Source: Lineus longissimus
Lineage: Eukaryota > Nemertea > Pilidiophora > Heteronemertea > Lineidae
Length of the DNA: 64,000 nt
NCBI RefSeq assembly: GCF_910592395.1
Contig: NC_088315.1
Location: 7,630,501-7,694,500 of the forward strand
Direction: 5' to 3'
Shown: one piece after another, positions 35,391-44,285 of the stretch
Layout: the number at the start of each line of letters is the position of its first letter
Numbering within the stretch: the first letter of the stretch is position 1
The notes under the pieces: model-generated
Database searches by the model: none
Told to the model about the DNA's origin: nothing
Seen by the model: the letters and a program-made list of their open reading frames with translations, nothing else
Program-made: the position numbers and the translations under genes

Positions 35391-36152
35391 TAAGCCTGCA
35401 CCACACGGTGAAAATTTGCGTGATGCAAGTGACACGCGTGCATGTTGCGACAGGCAAATTCTCACTGTGTGGGGTCGTTTTTTGCTGCATATCTTCCCTC
35501 GCGAGTCGAGACGCAGCCGATCTAGCATGTTTGATATTTTCTCGACACGCGAGGAAGTTAATCACCGTGTGGGGGCTACCTGCAGCAATGTTGCGCGAGT
35601 TCGACGAATCACAACAAGCAGATCGGTCACATGATTTATAGGTCAGTCACATGATATCAAAATGGCAGCTCCCATTGAGTCGACAGCAATTCAGCAATTA
35701 GATTTGCATAGGCCCCCTTATCCTCTCTTCTCTGAATCCATGGCCTTGTCCAAAGACTACGGTCCACGCGGCGCCACCTCCGCCGCCGCCTCCGACGGAG
35801 TAACAGCAGGAGAATAAGGGCAATTTGGTCTTCTTGGTCCATAATACTTCTCATAGGATTTGACAGTTCCCGGGCGCTGCCATTTTGGTATCATGTGACT
35901 GACCTATAAATCATGTGACCGATCTGCTTGTTGTGATTCGTCGAACTCGCGCAACATTGCTGCAGGTAGCCCCCACACGGTGATTAACTTCCTCGCGTGT
36001 CGAGAAAATATCAAACATGCTAGATCGGCTGCGTCTCGACACGCGAGGAAGATACGCAGCAAAAAACGACCCCACACAGTGAGAATTTGCCTGTCGCAAC
36101 GTGCACGCGTGTCACTTGCATCACGCAAATTTCACCGTGTGGTGCGGGCTTT
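35391..36152. mobile_element. Foldback element with 280-bp inverted arms
   Basis: The left arm 35391-35673 and right arm 35872-36152 are reverse complements with few differences. Both start AAGCC[T/C]GCACCACACGGTG. The spacer is 198 bp and non-coding. CACCGTGTGG-like words also recur inside the arms. ORFs of 60-126 codons here are mirror images of one another and not genes. A non-autonomous DNA transposon is likely; no clear target duplication was seen. Confidence 0.8.
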
Positions 36153-36225
36153 ATTCCCTCCAAAGACGCGAATCCGGTACGACGAGAAACACTTTGGTCA
36201 CGCGGCGGCGGCGGCGGTGGCGCTG

Positions 36226-36405
36226 TATTGTGGAATAGCCTGCCTGCAGTCATACGTCGATTGGACAATTTGTCTCTCTTTAAAAAGGCGGGTTAAGCGT
36301 CAGCTTTTCCGAGAGCATTTTCAAATTGATAACTTCTTCTCAGTGGTAAAGCGCCTTTGAATCATTCTTCTGAAAAGGGCGCTTTAAAAATAAGGTATAT
36401 ACATT
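36226..36405 (+). pseudogene. 3' fragment of a CR1/L2-like LINE reverse transcriptase
   Basis: Translation gives WNSLPAVIRRLDNLSLFKK, then after a frame change VKRQLFREHFQ. This matches the typical C-terminal end of non-LTR retrotransposon ORF2 proteins (WNSLP...FK..L...L). It is followed by a GGGCGCTTTAAAAATAAGG-type tail. Strongly 5' truncated, and immediately next to the left end of the full Polinton. Confidence 0.65.
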
Positions 36406-36423
36406 ATGTACGCGGTACACCCA

Positions 36424-36766
36424 AGTAGTATATGGGCTACTTGGGGAAAATTATGAACTTTTGACCTAGTGACCTACTGACCTACTGACCTACTTTGTGT
36501 ATGAGAAGTTTGAAAGTTGACCTGACCTAGTGACCTAGTTTGGATATGGTGTAAAATCTCCAGAGTGGGTCATGGCCTAGTAACCTACTTTGGATATAGT
36601 GAAATATCCAAAGTGGGTTATGACCATGGCCCATATTGGAGTAACGTTAAAATATCCAAAATAGGGTATGTAGAGGTCATGGTCACATCATCAAAGTAGA
36701 GTTTGAAGATCAGTGTTGCAACTAGTTCAATCGTTCACAATTCTTCCCCAAGTAGCCCATGCTACT
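36424..36766. repeat. Left TIR with internal foldback
   Basis: The terminus at 36424 has an inverted copy at 36744-36766, so the first 343 bp can fold on themselves. In between are repeated TGACCTAG/TGACCTAC octamers and TTTGGATATRGTG repeats. The outer part (to about 36640) is the inverted match to the right end. Confidence 0.85.
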
Positions 36767-36867
36767 GTTTTTTATTTTTTGTTAAAGCATTGTACATGAT
36801 ATAAAATAATAAAAATGGCATTAGTAAAAACAAATAACCATAGCACAGCATGCATATTTTAAACATA

Positions 36868-37053
36868 TTATACAAACCAAAAAGAGGAAAAGTATATTCC
36901 AACTTGCTTCTCTTTTCCTATCATGCACAAAAGTGATATTAATAATATTCCGATACTAGTCAATATATGATCAAGAGCTAAATAGTCTTCCAAATGCATT
37001 GTGTAGGCATTGTCCACAGGTAAATATTTACATGATAGTCTAAGTAATCCCAT
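36868..37053 (-). CDS. Possible small membrane protein, 61 aa (copy 2)
   Basis: Same ORF as 16268-16453: one hydrophobic segment at residues about 29-43, ATG start. It would be the last gene at the left end of the element. Kept at low confidence because no homologue is recognised. Confidence 0.25.
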   Translation of the reverse strand: MGLLRLSCKYLPVDNAYTMHLEDYLALDHILTSIGILLISLLCMIGKEKQVGIYFSSFWFV

Positions 37054-37162
37054 GCAAGTCTGTATGAAGTGCTAACAAATTTCACTCTGCAATCCTTTAT
37101 GTTGAAAAAACAGTACTGTACACCTTTTTGAATGTTTCATACGCACATATCCATATATAGTC

Positions 37163-38308
37163 TTACTGAATGTGGTCCGTTTTAAATCCTCCCGATGCAA
37201 CAATGGCATTCTCTTTGTCTTCTTCTCTTTCCTCCTCCTCCTCATCAGCAACAATACCATCATCGTCATCGTCAGCCTTTTCAATCGACTTAATTTCAGC
37301 GATAAGTTCATCAGTCCAATCGTTAAAAGCTCTATTCAACAGATATCTTGGCGTGCGGTTTATTTCAATGCCCAACCCCAGTGCGGTTTCTGCCAGGCGA
37401 AGGGTGAAATAAAGAATACTGGTGCTCTTTTTCAGGTTGTCTAGATGATTCCTTCGAATCTGTTTCTGACATTCAGCAAAGTCTTCCTGCATGCAGCAAA
37501 CATGATCTGTTTGACTAGGCCAATCATTCAGGCATCCATCACACTCAAGATCCACGAAACCTTGACCGATCTTTGAAAGGTACAGCCCTAGTACCTGAAT
37601 AGTGAGTCGACCGAGTGGAGTTATTTTCAATGAATCCTCACATGTGTGTTCTTTAAACTTGCTCGACATTTCCCTCCATTGAGGGACGCTCAGGAACACA
37701 CCACATTTAGTCGGCCTGAAAAGAGTTGCTTGCGATTTTTCGGAATCTTTCTCAGGATCGTTGTCATTGCTGATGAAAAAACGGCGAATGTCAACATTCA
37801 TTTTATTGTTAAAGAATCTCGTTTGAACAAATATGTGGTCCTCCAGAGTCCAACGTTCCTCATGACTTTCGACGATCCTTTTATCGATGGTATCCACGAG
37901 ATTCTTCAGATTCAGGAAACCCGTTTTACTGAGACGGATCCATTTTGTACCATAGGAGAATGTAACACCTCTTTCATCGGATCGGATCCGCAATTCAGTC
38001 TCTTGTTCTACACGACTCGAGCATTGTGGCAGCATTTCTTTTTCCCTCTCATTGAACGGAGTACGCGCTGCAGCTTTCCTTGCCTTCTTTGGTGCACTAG
38101 GAGCGTTTGAGAGATCGAGGACTGTAGACCGTACCCCTCTTCGCCTGGTTACTTTCGGAGTTTCCATGATTGTTTCATTCTTCGCAGGTGACTTGGTCTG
38201 GGTGGACGTTACTTTATCCATTTCAGCGTTGTTTTTGTGGTTTTTGTTGGTAGTTTGGTTCTCCATTCTCTTGCACTTGCAGGTTTTGAAGTGAATGTGA
38301 GCACTCAT
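37163..38308 (-). CDS. PC4-like single-strand DNA-binding protein, 381 aa
   Basis: Residues about 156-222 have the PC4/p15 pattern: strands DHIFVQTRFFNNKMNVDIRRFF, then after an insertion KCGVFLSVPQWREMSSKF, the usual L-x-x-x-Q-W-x-x-L end. PC4 folds bind single-stranded DNA; in a protein-primed replicon a protein of this kind could coat displaced strands. A second weaker match (residues 113-140, VTFSYGTKWIRLSKTGFLNL) lies just before it. The N-terminus is Lys/Arg-rich with a Cys/His cluster (MSAHIHFKTCKCKR). Residues about 350-365 form an Asp/Glu run typical of SSB-type tails. It ends the leftmost cluster of Polinton genes. PC4-like proteins are known from related elements; the replication role is inference. 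Confidence 0.75.
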   Translation of the reverse strand: MSAHIHFKTCKCKRMENQTTNKNHKNNAEMDKVTSTQTKSPAKNETIMETPKVTRRRGVRSTVLDLSNAPSAPKKARKAAARTPFNEREKEMLPQCSSRVEQETELRIRSDERGVTFSYGTKWIRLSKTGFLNLKNLVDTIDKRIVESHEERWTLEDHIFVQTRFFNNKMNVDIRRFFISNDNDPEKDSEKSQATLFRPTKCGVFLSVPQWREMSSKFKEHTCEDSLKITPLGRLTIQVLGLYLSKIGQGFVDLECDGCLNDWPSQTDHVCCMQEDFAECQKQIRRNHLDNLKKSTSILYFTLRLAETALGLGIEINRTPRYLLNRAFNDWTDELIAEIKSIEKADDDDDGIVADEEEEEREEDKENAIVASGGFKTDHIQ

Positions 38309-38458
38309 GGCGTTTTGTCCTTATATATTGCACGTGACTGATGAAAGAGTGATTGTGATTGGTCGACGTCATTTGGGTAACGAATTGTGATTGGTTGCTG
38401 TTAATGAGGTCAGTAGAACAAAGATTGACCTCATTCATATAAGTCCTTGACCTTGAAA

Positions 38459-38878
38459 CTATTTCACACTAGTTGCAATCGATAACTGATTCCTAAGTTC
38501 TGAGGAGATTTTATGATCAGGGTTTTGTCCTTGTTGACATGTCCTGTAATACGAATCATAATATTCAGCAATTCCACCTTGTCCTTCTACAAAACTTAGA
38601 AGCAATGTTATGGCTTCTGCCGATAAATGAAGAATCCTCCAAACTTCAGGTGGTATGTTTATCTTTTTTTCACCATCATCGATCTGAATCCTTATTTGCT
38701 CCTTTTCCTTCCAAATTGCGAGGATGATCTTCGGTGTTAAGTACAAAACCATACTTGCGGACTTCTGTTTAGACCTGGCCTCAGCTTTCTGTTTCTTTTT
38801 CCCATCATTATGTTGTTCTTCCTCCATCATCACTTCAACTGAGCGTTTATCGTTCCAAGTTAACTGAGCTTGTGCCAT
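38459..38878 (-). CDS. Polinton accessory protein, 139 aa, possibly PC4-like
   Basis: ATG at 38878. The N-terminal 40 residues are charged (KKKQKAEARSKQK). Residues about 43-92 read VLYLTPKIILAIWKEK..IRIQIDDGEKKINIPPEVWRIL, with the strand-strand-turn-Trp pattern seen at the end of PC4 folds (compare FLSVPQW in the neighbour). It may be a diverged duplicate of that gene. It lies 151 bp downstream of the start of the PC4-like gene, same strand. The intervening region has CCAAT-like ATTGGT boxes. Function not established. Confidence 0.6.
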   Translation of the reverse strand: MAQAQLTWNDKRSVEVMMEEEQHNDGKKKQKAEARSKQKSASMVLYLTPKIILAIWKEKEQIRIQIDDGEKKINIPPEVWRILHLSAEAITLLLSFVEGQGGIAEYYDSYYRTCQQGQNPDHKISSELRNQLSIATSVK

Positions 38879-38973
38879 GACCTAGTGCCTAATATCCAAC
38901 TATCAACAGACATATTCATTTTATATAATTTTCATAAGCATTTCTTTGCTTTGATTGGTTGTTGATAACAGAA

Positions 38974-39426
38974 TTATGCAAATGTTCTCTTTAGAAACCT
39001 TACAACCTTTTTATCATTAATTTCAAGATCATTTCGAAATCCGGATAAGATGTTCTTTAGAGAGTAACCTAGTGATTTTTTCACCAAGAAGTACAGACAG
39101 TATTGACCGCAAAGCAATGAGAAAGGATATTGTAAAACTTTGCTGGAGTATGTCCACCAGGAAGTATTTCTCTTTAAAAATTTAACGATGAGTTTACTTC
39201 TTGGCGGTAAACCATACGAATCAAAGAATGTTGCCTTGCACTTACCATCGAACCATATAGCTAACCAGTGTTCACCTTCTTTTCTCATTGGATGTGTATT
39301 AATTATGTATGCTGAAGGATAACTATCAACAAATGTAGGTATCTGATCTAGGGCATACACACCTTTGAAATATTTTCGCAATTTCGGGTGTAATTTTGCT
39401 ACTTTAATCAAATCTAAAGTATTCAT
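38974..39426 (-). CDS. Adenain-like capsid maturation protease, 150 aa
   Basis: C5/Ulp1-type cysteine protease of adenoviruses and Polintons, which cleaves capsid-associated proteins. The catalytic set is visible: His53 in GEHWLAIWF, Asp69 in FFDSYG, Gln99 before PFS, and Cys106 in CGQYCLYF. A length of 150 aa is short but normal for Polintons. The stop of the capsid gene overlaps its ATG by 4 bp, which suggests linked expression. Copy 1 differs at residues 33 and 140 only. Confidence 0.9.
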   Translation of the reverse strand: MNTLDLIKVAKLHPKLRKYFKGVYALDQIPTFVDSYPSAYIINTHPMRKEGEHWLAIWFDGKCKATFFDSYGLPPRSKLIVKFLKRNTSWWTYSSKVLQYPFSLLCGQYCLYFLVKKSLGYSLKNILSGFRNDLEINDKKVVRFLKRTFA

Positions 39427-40730
39427 TGGAAATCCTTGATGATATTTCTTGCACGATCAATTTCTATTACGTTATCGAATTCGGCATAGACATAAACGGA
39501 TGTAGTTTCTGTCAAAGCCTCCTCAAATTTCAGATCTAGTCGAAGGTTTCCCTCTTTTACTAGATGAACATGATCACCATCCTCTTTATCTGGTGACAAG
39601 TCAAAAACCCAAAGACTGTACCCTTTTCTGAAACTTTCTCTTGTAATATCGTTGCCAATATCGTCGTGAACCTTTCCAGTATCTGTAAACAATGTCATGT
39701 ATGATCTGATGTATCTATTATTTGTTCCAAAAGATGGTGTCAATGGTTGTGCAGGATATGTGCGACTATTTGCTTCAACGCTTATGAAATTAAGATTATT
39801 GTGTTTAAGATTGAATGGATTTTTATTCTTTGCACCCACCAATGCAGCATTATCTGTCATGAAAACAATTACTCGCCTTGGTACTTGACCTAAATATACG
39901 TTATCTCGAGTCACAGTTTGCGTGCCCGCATTAACTGAGAATGTTTTCACCTCAACTCTTCTAATGGGGTACTTAGCATTACTGGTATTAAGAGCTTTTG
40001 CATGGGCGGTTAATACAGCAGGGTTAGGCTTGACTTGTTGAACAAGAAGAACAGCTTTCTTTATTTTTGTCACTTCAGTGCCTACATCAGACATGAGGTT
40101 GAAATTATTCTTTGTACGATTCAATCTTAATTTCAAATCTACACCATTCAGCAAGTAACGACTCTGATGACATAAATCAAGGTGTAACCTTCCAAACATG
40201 TCTAACTGTCTGCTTTTCGCTATAAATTTTGCTCTTGTTTTGAAACCGCCATTAGTGTCTGCTCCGGCTGGGTCGTTTTTCTCAAATTTGCCAGGGTCAT
40301 CGGCAAACCAAAGTGCCGATTGTAGCTGACTCCTCTTTGCCTCTAGACCGTACGATAATAAGGTTTCTATGTAGGCTCTGTATGGGTAAGTGTTGTTAGA
40401 GGACGTGACTAATTGACCATTTAATGACAGGTCAATCTGACTAAATAAGGAATGAAAAAAATAGTTGACTGGTCCAACCTTTTCATTTTCATCCAAGTTA
40501 GTGCCATCGCTTTTGGTGACTTTCACCTCCAGATAAAGGTACGTTTTAGCCAAATCGATGTACTCATCACCACGATTAGAGATGAAAAATTCTATTGGCG
40601 TATCATCATCTAATGACCCCAAAGGTAGATATTCAACATGCTGCGCTTTTTCAATGCTAGTCAGCGTTGGTGGGAGGGAAAATAGTTCCAGTTCGGATTT
40701 TGTGCACTCACAGGATCCAACACTGATCAT
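39423..40730 (-). CDS. Double jelly-roll major capsid protein, 435 aa
   Basis: The order protease, large protein, basic protein, jelly-roll minor capsid is the Polinton morphogenesis block. The N-terminal half has the conserved Polinton/adintovirus capsid motifs: PIEFFISNRGDEYIDL, NYFFHSLFSQIDLSLNG and NTYPYRAYIETLLSYG. It would form pseudo-hexameric trimers of an icosahedral shell. The start at 40730 (ATG, MISVGSCECT) is preferred; an 18-nt upstream extension would need TTG. The gene begins 10 bp after the stop of the basic protein gene. The protein is identical in the partial copy. Identification rests on motifs and context, not on a structure search. Confidence 0.85.
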   Translation of the reverse strand: MISVGSCECTKSELELFSLPPTLTSIEKAQHVEYLPLGSLDDDTPIEFFISNRGDEYIDLAKTYLYLEVKVTKSDGTNLDENEKVGPVNYFFHSLFSQIDLSLNGQLVTSSNNTYPYRAYIETLLSYGLEAKRSQLQSALWFADDPGKFEKNDPAGADTNGGFKTRAKFIAKSRQLDMFGRLHLDLCHQSRYLLNGVDLKLRLNRTKNNFNLMSDVGTEVTKIKKAVLLVQQVKPNPAVLTAHAKALNTSNAKYPIRRVEVKTFSVNAGTQTVTRDNVYLGQVPRRVIVFMTDNAALVGAKNKNPFNLKHNNLNFISVEANSRTYPAQPLTPSFGTNNRYIRSYMTLFTDTGKVHDDIGNDITRESFRKGYSLWVFDLSPDKEDGDHVHLVKEGNLRLDLKFEEALTETTSVYVYAEFDNVIEIDRARNIIKDFQ

Positions 40731-40740
40731 TTTGACAGTC

Positions 40741-41181
40741 TTATTCAAATATGTCTGCCGACGATTTTGTTGATCTTCTCCGTCGCTTCGCCTGTCTCAG
40801 ACTGGATGCAGAAGTCTTTGCTTTCCTCTTTTTATTAGAAGCCTTTGTATTACCCTGAGACATTTCCTGAACCGAGGAAAGTACATTTCGACCTATATTC
40901 TTCCCAGCTTCAATTGCTCTCTGTTTTGCAGCCTGTTTTAGGTTTCGACCCTTTAGCAGATCTCCGGCAAACTGTGCACCTGACTGAAGGAGAGATTTTC
41001 CTGCCGATTTGGCAGCTGATTTAAGCATTGGTATGGCCATTTTTGCCAGACCTGAGAATAAACCCCCTATGCCATGTCCTCGCTGTACAGGGGCACCCAT
41101 AAACACAGGGAATCCACCACTACCTTTTTGGGTGTAATGTGCATCATAACAATGAGGGTCACAAATATAAACCTTTCTCAT
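40741..41181 (-). CDS. Basic Gly/Ala-rich virion-type protein, 146 aa
   Basis: Residues about 20-45 (GSGGFPVFMGAPVQRGHGIG, then GLFSGLAKMAIP) form a Gly-rich amphipathic stretch. An Ala/Lys helix follows, and the C-terminus is Arg/Lys-rich (KKRKAKTSASSLRQAKRRRR). This composition recalls the pVI/pX class of minor virion proteins (membrane-active N-part, DNA-binding tail), and the position between the two capsid genes agrees. Homology is not shown. Its start overlaps the 3' end of the minor capsid gene by 4 bp. Confidence 0.7.
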   Translation of the reverse strand: MRKVYICDPHCYDAHYTQKGSGGFPVFMGAPVQRGHGIGGLFSGLAKMAIPMLKSAAKSAGKSLLQSGAQFAGDLLKGRNLKQAAKQRAIEAGKNIGRNVLSSVQEMSQGNTKASNKKRKAKTSASSLRQAKRRRRSTKSSADIFE

Positions 41182-41990
41182 ATTTTTTGTTTGCGCCTGA
41201 AGTGAAGTAGAACATCAACTCTGCCTTTCTCAAATGGTATGGAGTCACCTGTGTCACTCCTTATATCTATTTCGATTGTCTCAAATGTAGACTTGCTGAC
41301 AGAGAAATAATGAATATTTTTATATGACTTGCGAATACTCTCATCCTCTTTACCTTCAGCACATACAGTTCTGAGTAAAGGTGTCAATACATCTCCCACC
41401 AGTTGATATTGTAATACATCGCTATACACGTACATATCATGAAAATGTCTGAGTATATCTGCTTGATAGGGAGCGGTTGTGTTCTCGTTAAGGGCAATAT
41501 TGTCTTGATGAAACCCTAACATATGAGACAGTGGTGATGGTAATAGTATCAGTCTACCTTCTGGGAGTACAAAACTAACTTTTTTTGCAACCCTGTCATA
41601 GTTGAGAAAAAAATGTGTATCTTGTTGAACGCTAGTGAGTGCACTTTGAATTTTGAGATTCATTTCCATTACCAATTTGTTGATGTCATTATAGTATTTG
41701 ATTGGAACTGTTAATGTTTTCCATGTCATGGGTATTTTTCCAGTCTTGGGGTCAGGATCGTCACTGGAAGGGATGTAAATACGAAAATTGTTGTTGGAAA
41801 GGTTGATATTACTCCACGTGTGTGGATATTGAAACTCGGCTAATCCTACTTCCCAATTTTCAGTTGAATCTAATCGTATAGCAGTGCTCAGCTTTGTAGT
41901 GTAGTGTCCAATTGTATTATCAGGGAAATACTTTAACGAACTATTGCAGGGTAATGAAACATAGAAGTGGTCATTCGTAAAAGCTGCCAT
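41178..41990 (-). CDS. Minor capsid (penton-type jelly-roll) protein, 270 aa
   Basis: Opening FYVSLPCNSSLKYFPDNTIG, followed by WEVGLAEFQYPHTW, is the common start of the Polinton minor capsid family, which has a single jelly roll and occupies five-fold vertices. The middle holds FVLPEGRLILLPSPLS and LGFHQD. The C-terminus (PFEKGRVDVLLHFRRK) is the last strand typical of the family. It lies directly upstream of the basic protein and major capsid genes in the same orientation. Assigned from recalled family motifs and gene order. Confidence 0.8.
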   Translation of the reverse strand: MAAFTNDHFYVSLPCNSSLKYFPDNTIGHYTTKLSTAIRLDSTENWEVGLAEFQYPHTWSNINLSNNNFRIYIPSSDDPDPKTGKIPMTWKTLTVPIKYYNDINKLVMEMNLKIQSALTSVQQDTHFFLNYDRVAKKVSFVLPEGRLILLPSPLSHMLGFHQDNIALNENTTAPYQADILRHFHDMYVYSDVLQYQLVGDVLTPLLRTVCAEGKEDESIRKSYKNIHYFSVSKSTFETIEIDIRSDTGDSIPFEKGRVDVLLHFRRKQKI

Positions 41991-41996
41991 GTTATT

Positions 41997-42347
41997 TCAA
42001 TTGGAAAAGGTATTCCTTTGCAGAGGATGATGATTATTTTCAGTAGGAAACGACGGGTTTGGTAACAGATAGCCTAGACAGCTGCATAGAAGAGATATCC
42101 ACAGGTTACTCTCACCATTTGCAAATGCAATGTTAAAAAGAGCTGTGATGACAACGATATAAATGATCACAACTTGAGTAAAGAATATTATTTCTGGTTT
42201 TGGAACATTATGCCCAAAAATAATCCAGTTTTTGTGCCGTGAAGTCACCGATTGTCGATCTTCACCCTTGTCTACTTCGTCTTCTCTTTCTACTTCAGAC
42301 AGAGGTGTATTTCTTTCTATATTTCCATCGGAAAGTTCAATTGACAT
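41997..42347 (-). CDS. Two-TM small membrane protein, 116 aa
   Basis: The ATG at 42347 (MSIELSDGN) is chosen because a longer reading to 42473 overlaps the integrase by 107 bp and is probably not used. After an acidic N-terminus come two hydrophobic segments, FFTQVVIIYIVVITALFNIA and LWISLLCSCLGYLLPNP. The LWISLL..GYLLPNP ending recurs in many animal Polintons from memory. It probably acts at a membrane during virion formation or egress; unknown. Confidence 0.7.
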   Translation of the reverse strand: MSIELSDGNIERNTPLSEVEREDEVDKGEDRQSVTSRHKNWIIFGHNVPKPEIIFFTQVVIIYIVVITALFNIAFANGESNLWISLLCSCLGYLLPNPSFPTENNHHPLQRNTFSN

Positions 42348-42366
42348 TTTTTTAGGCAAGATATCT

Positions 42367-43479
42367 TCATCGACGTTCAACGTCCGAGTGACTAACCCAA
42401 CTGTTGAATTTTGATGGATAACCCTCCCATTTAACAAAGTATTCCTTTCTCTTACCACGTCCTCTTTCTGCAAGTATTCTTTCTATTTTATAGGTTTTAT
42501 CAGGGCTTATGCGTACTTTCTGTAATTCTGTTTCATAGAAACTCCCTTGAATGGTGTCTCCGTCATCGTCTTCAATCACGTACAAAGGGGGCCTACTTTT
42601 TATTTGTTTTTTTACGGTGAATATTTCCATGGTCCAGTTGGGTAGATAAGATTTCTCAAATGTCATCTTGACCTTGCTTATTCTCACTTTTTCACCAATT
42701 TGAAATTTGAATTTGATGTTCTTCAGAGACAGGTTTTCTTTTGAGTAGAGAGTGTGCCAAACATCTGAAGCATTGTCTTCGTTCACTTCACTTGGTTTCA
42801 TCTTAATACTCCGATGCCATGTGTTGTTATACGAGTGCACAAGTTTTTGGAGAACAGGCACGTATGAGAGAGTATTTCTCTCTGTGAAATATTTCCACAT
42901 TTTACTTTTAAGGGTCCTATTAAATCGTTCAACTATTGCCGCTTTAACTTCATTATTCGAGGTAAAGAAGTGAATATTTTCTTTTTTCAGATAGGCTTGA
43001 AATTTTTTGTTCACAAACTCACCCCCTTTATCAGTTCTCAGATTCTTAGGCTTTCTCTTAGAGGAAGAAATTATCTTTTTAAATGCAGTCACCTGTTCGT
43101 CACCTTTTTTTGATTTTAGACCCACAACCCAGGCATATTTTGACAGGGTATCAATTACAGTGAGAAGATATTTAAAGGGTTTATTATACCTGACAATTTT
43201 CGATAAATCAACAAGATCGGCCTCCCATTGTTCGTCAATATCAGAAACCACGATACGTCTTCGTATAAAGTGGTGCCTAACTGGTTTGTGAAGTGTGTAT
43301 GTGTCTTGAGACTGGAGCCATTTTTTTATGTTAGAAGTTGATATCCTCTTACCAACTGCTCTCTTTAAAGCATTTATCCCGCCAAAACTAGCACTATGAT
43401 TTGGTTCATAATATATTCTTTTCAATAACTCATTCGATTTCTTACTACCAGTCTTCCCACTCGTCATTGCTTTTACCAT
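42367..43479 (-). CDS. Retroviral-type integrase with chromodomain, 370 aa
   Basis: RVE-family DDE integrase that inserts the linear element and makes the 6-bp duplication. Catalytic residues: Asp88 (WEADLVDL), Asp150 (LRTDKGGEF), Glu184 (AAIVERFNR), spaced 61 and 33. An SH3-like segment follows (FQIGEKVRISK, 259-269). The C-terminus has a chromodomain at 330-368 (YKIERILAERG, EYFVKWEGYP, FNSWV), which could direct insertion to modified histones. A canonical N-terminal HHCC zinc site is not obvious. An alternative ATG is four codons downstream. Its 5' end overlaps the 3' end of the neighbouring 268-aa gene by 35 bp. Confidence 0.95.
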   Translation of the reverse strand: MVKAMTSGKTGSKKSNELLKRIYYEPNHSASFGGINALKRAVGKRISTSNIKKWLQSQDTYTLHKPVRHHFIRRRIVVSDIDEQWEADLVDLSKIVRYNKPFKYLLTVIDTLSKYAWVVGLKSKKGDEQVTAFKKIISSSKRKPKNLRTDKGGEFVNKKFQAYLKKENIHFFTSNNEVKAAIVERFNRTLKSKMWKYFTERNTLSYVPVLQKLVHSYNNTWHRSIKMKPSEVNEDNASDVWHTLYSKENLSLKNIKFKFQIGEKVRISKVKMTFEKSYLPNWTMEIFTVKKQIKSRPPLYVIEDDDGDTIQGSFYETELQKVRISPDKTYKIERILAERGRGKRKEYFVKWEGYPSKFNSWVSHSDVERR

Positions 43480-44251
43480 GTCTCCTTGGTGTGGTAAAAC
43501 CCGGAGAAGAGACAGGTGAATTCGAATTCCAGAAGGCCAATGGACTTCTGGTTCTTGCCCTGGGCGTTTTATTCACTGATTTTGGCATTTCACCCACCCC
43601 GAGTTCTTTTTTCCATTGCCTATTCGTTACCATATCAGCCGATATGCCACCTGTTTTGTTCAAATAGGACAGGACAGGTTCTATTCCAACCGGTGCAAAG
43701 GACTGCCTCTTGTTGGATGAGGCATTCTGAACAATAGTTCTTATATTGCTCCCTTTGATGGGCTCACCGTTTATTGAAATTTCACCTTTTCCATCCCACT
43801 GGAATTTAGGATCATTCATTAATGCATTGACTAGTTTTTTTGCCTTTGCTTTGGAGTAGTTCGGTATATTGTTGACTATTGTTTTCTGATTAAGTGGAGA
43901 GGTTGCAGGTGGTGTGGTTCCACTTGCAACAACCGCCTCTGGCTCTCTTTCTTGTACAACAGGTTGGTTTGCAGCTGTGGCTGTTGTCGCGCGAACACTA
44001 GTGGGAATAGGTTTAGTTAAATCTGAGCCTTCTGAGTGAATTGCTCCTAAATACTTTCGAAGTAACTGTGAATATGCTAAAGCTTTGTCATACTCATTCA
44101 TATCCTTCCTCGATAGCACTTCCTGCATTTCTCTGTCAATACTCATTGCATGGGTTGCCACTGGTTTTGTGTCCTCTTTGTATCGTTGTTGAGACAAATA
44201 TTTGTCCACCATTTCATGAGGAATTAGAGACATTTTCCTTATTTGACTCAT
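43445..44251 (-). CDS. Conserved Polinton protein of unknown function, 268 aa
   Basis: ATG at 44251 (MSQIRKMSLIPHEMVDKYLS); a GTG-started extension to 44293 is less likely. The N-terminal about 80 residues are helical and carry the recurring Polinton pattern SLIPHEMVDKYL...YDKALAYSQLLRKYL. Then comes a Pro/Thr/Ala linker and a second conserved patch (residues about 125-215). The C-terminus is Ser/Pro/Arg-rich (TPRARTRSPLAFW) and ends in acidic-aromatic DEWEDW. I recall relatives in other Polintons, always between integrase and ATPase. A structural or scaffold role is a guess. Confidence 0.65.
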   Translation of the reverse strand: MSQIRKMSLIPHEMVDKYLSQQRYKEDTKPVATHAMSIDREMQEVLSRKDMNEYDKALAYSQLLRKYLGAIHSEGSDLTKPIPTSVRATTATAANQPVVQEREPEAVVASGTTPPATSPLNQKTIVNNIPNYSKAKAKKLVNALMNDPKFQWDGKGEISINGEPIKGSNIRTIVQNASSNKRQSFAPVGIEPVLSYLNKTGGISADMVTNRQWKKELGVGEMPKSVNKTPRARTRSPLAFWNSNSPVSSPGFTTPRRHGKSNDEWEDW

Positions 44252-44285
44252 CTTTGGAATAAGACTGTCTGTCTGCTTTTGAATA

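Noticed and set aside
35285-36360. Several ORFs of 60-126 codons on both strands
   Set aside because: Mirror images caused by the foldback arms, not independent genes; only the LINE fragment at the end is real.
42348-42473. Upstream extension of the two-TM protein to 158 aa
   Set aside because: It would overlap the integrase C-terminus by 107 bp; the ATG at 42347 follows the integrase stop closely.
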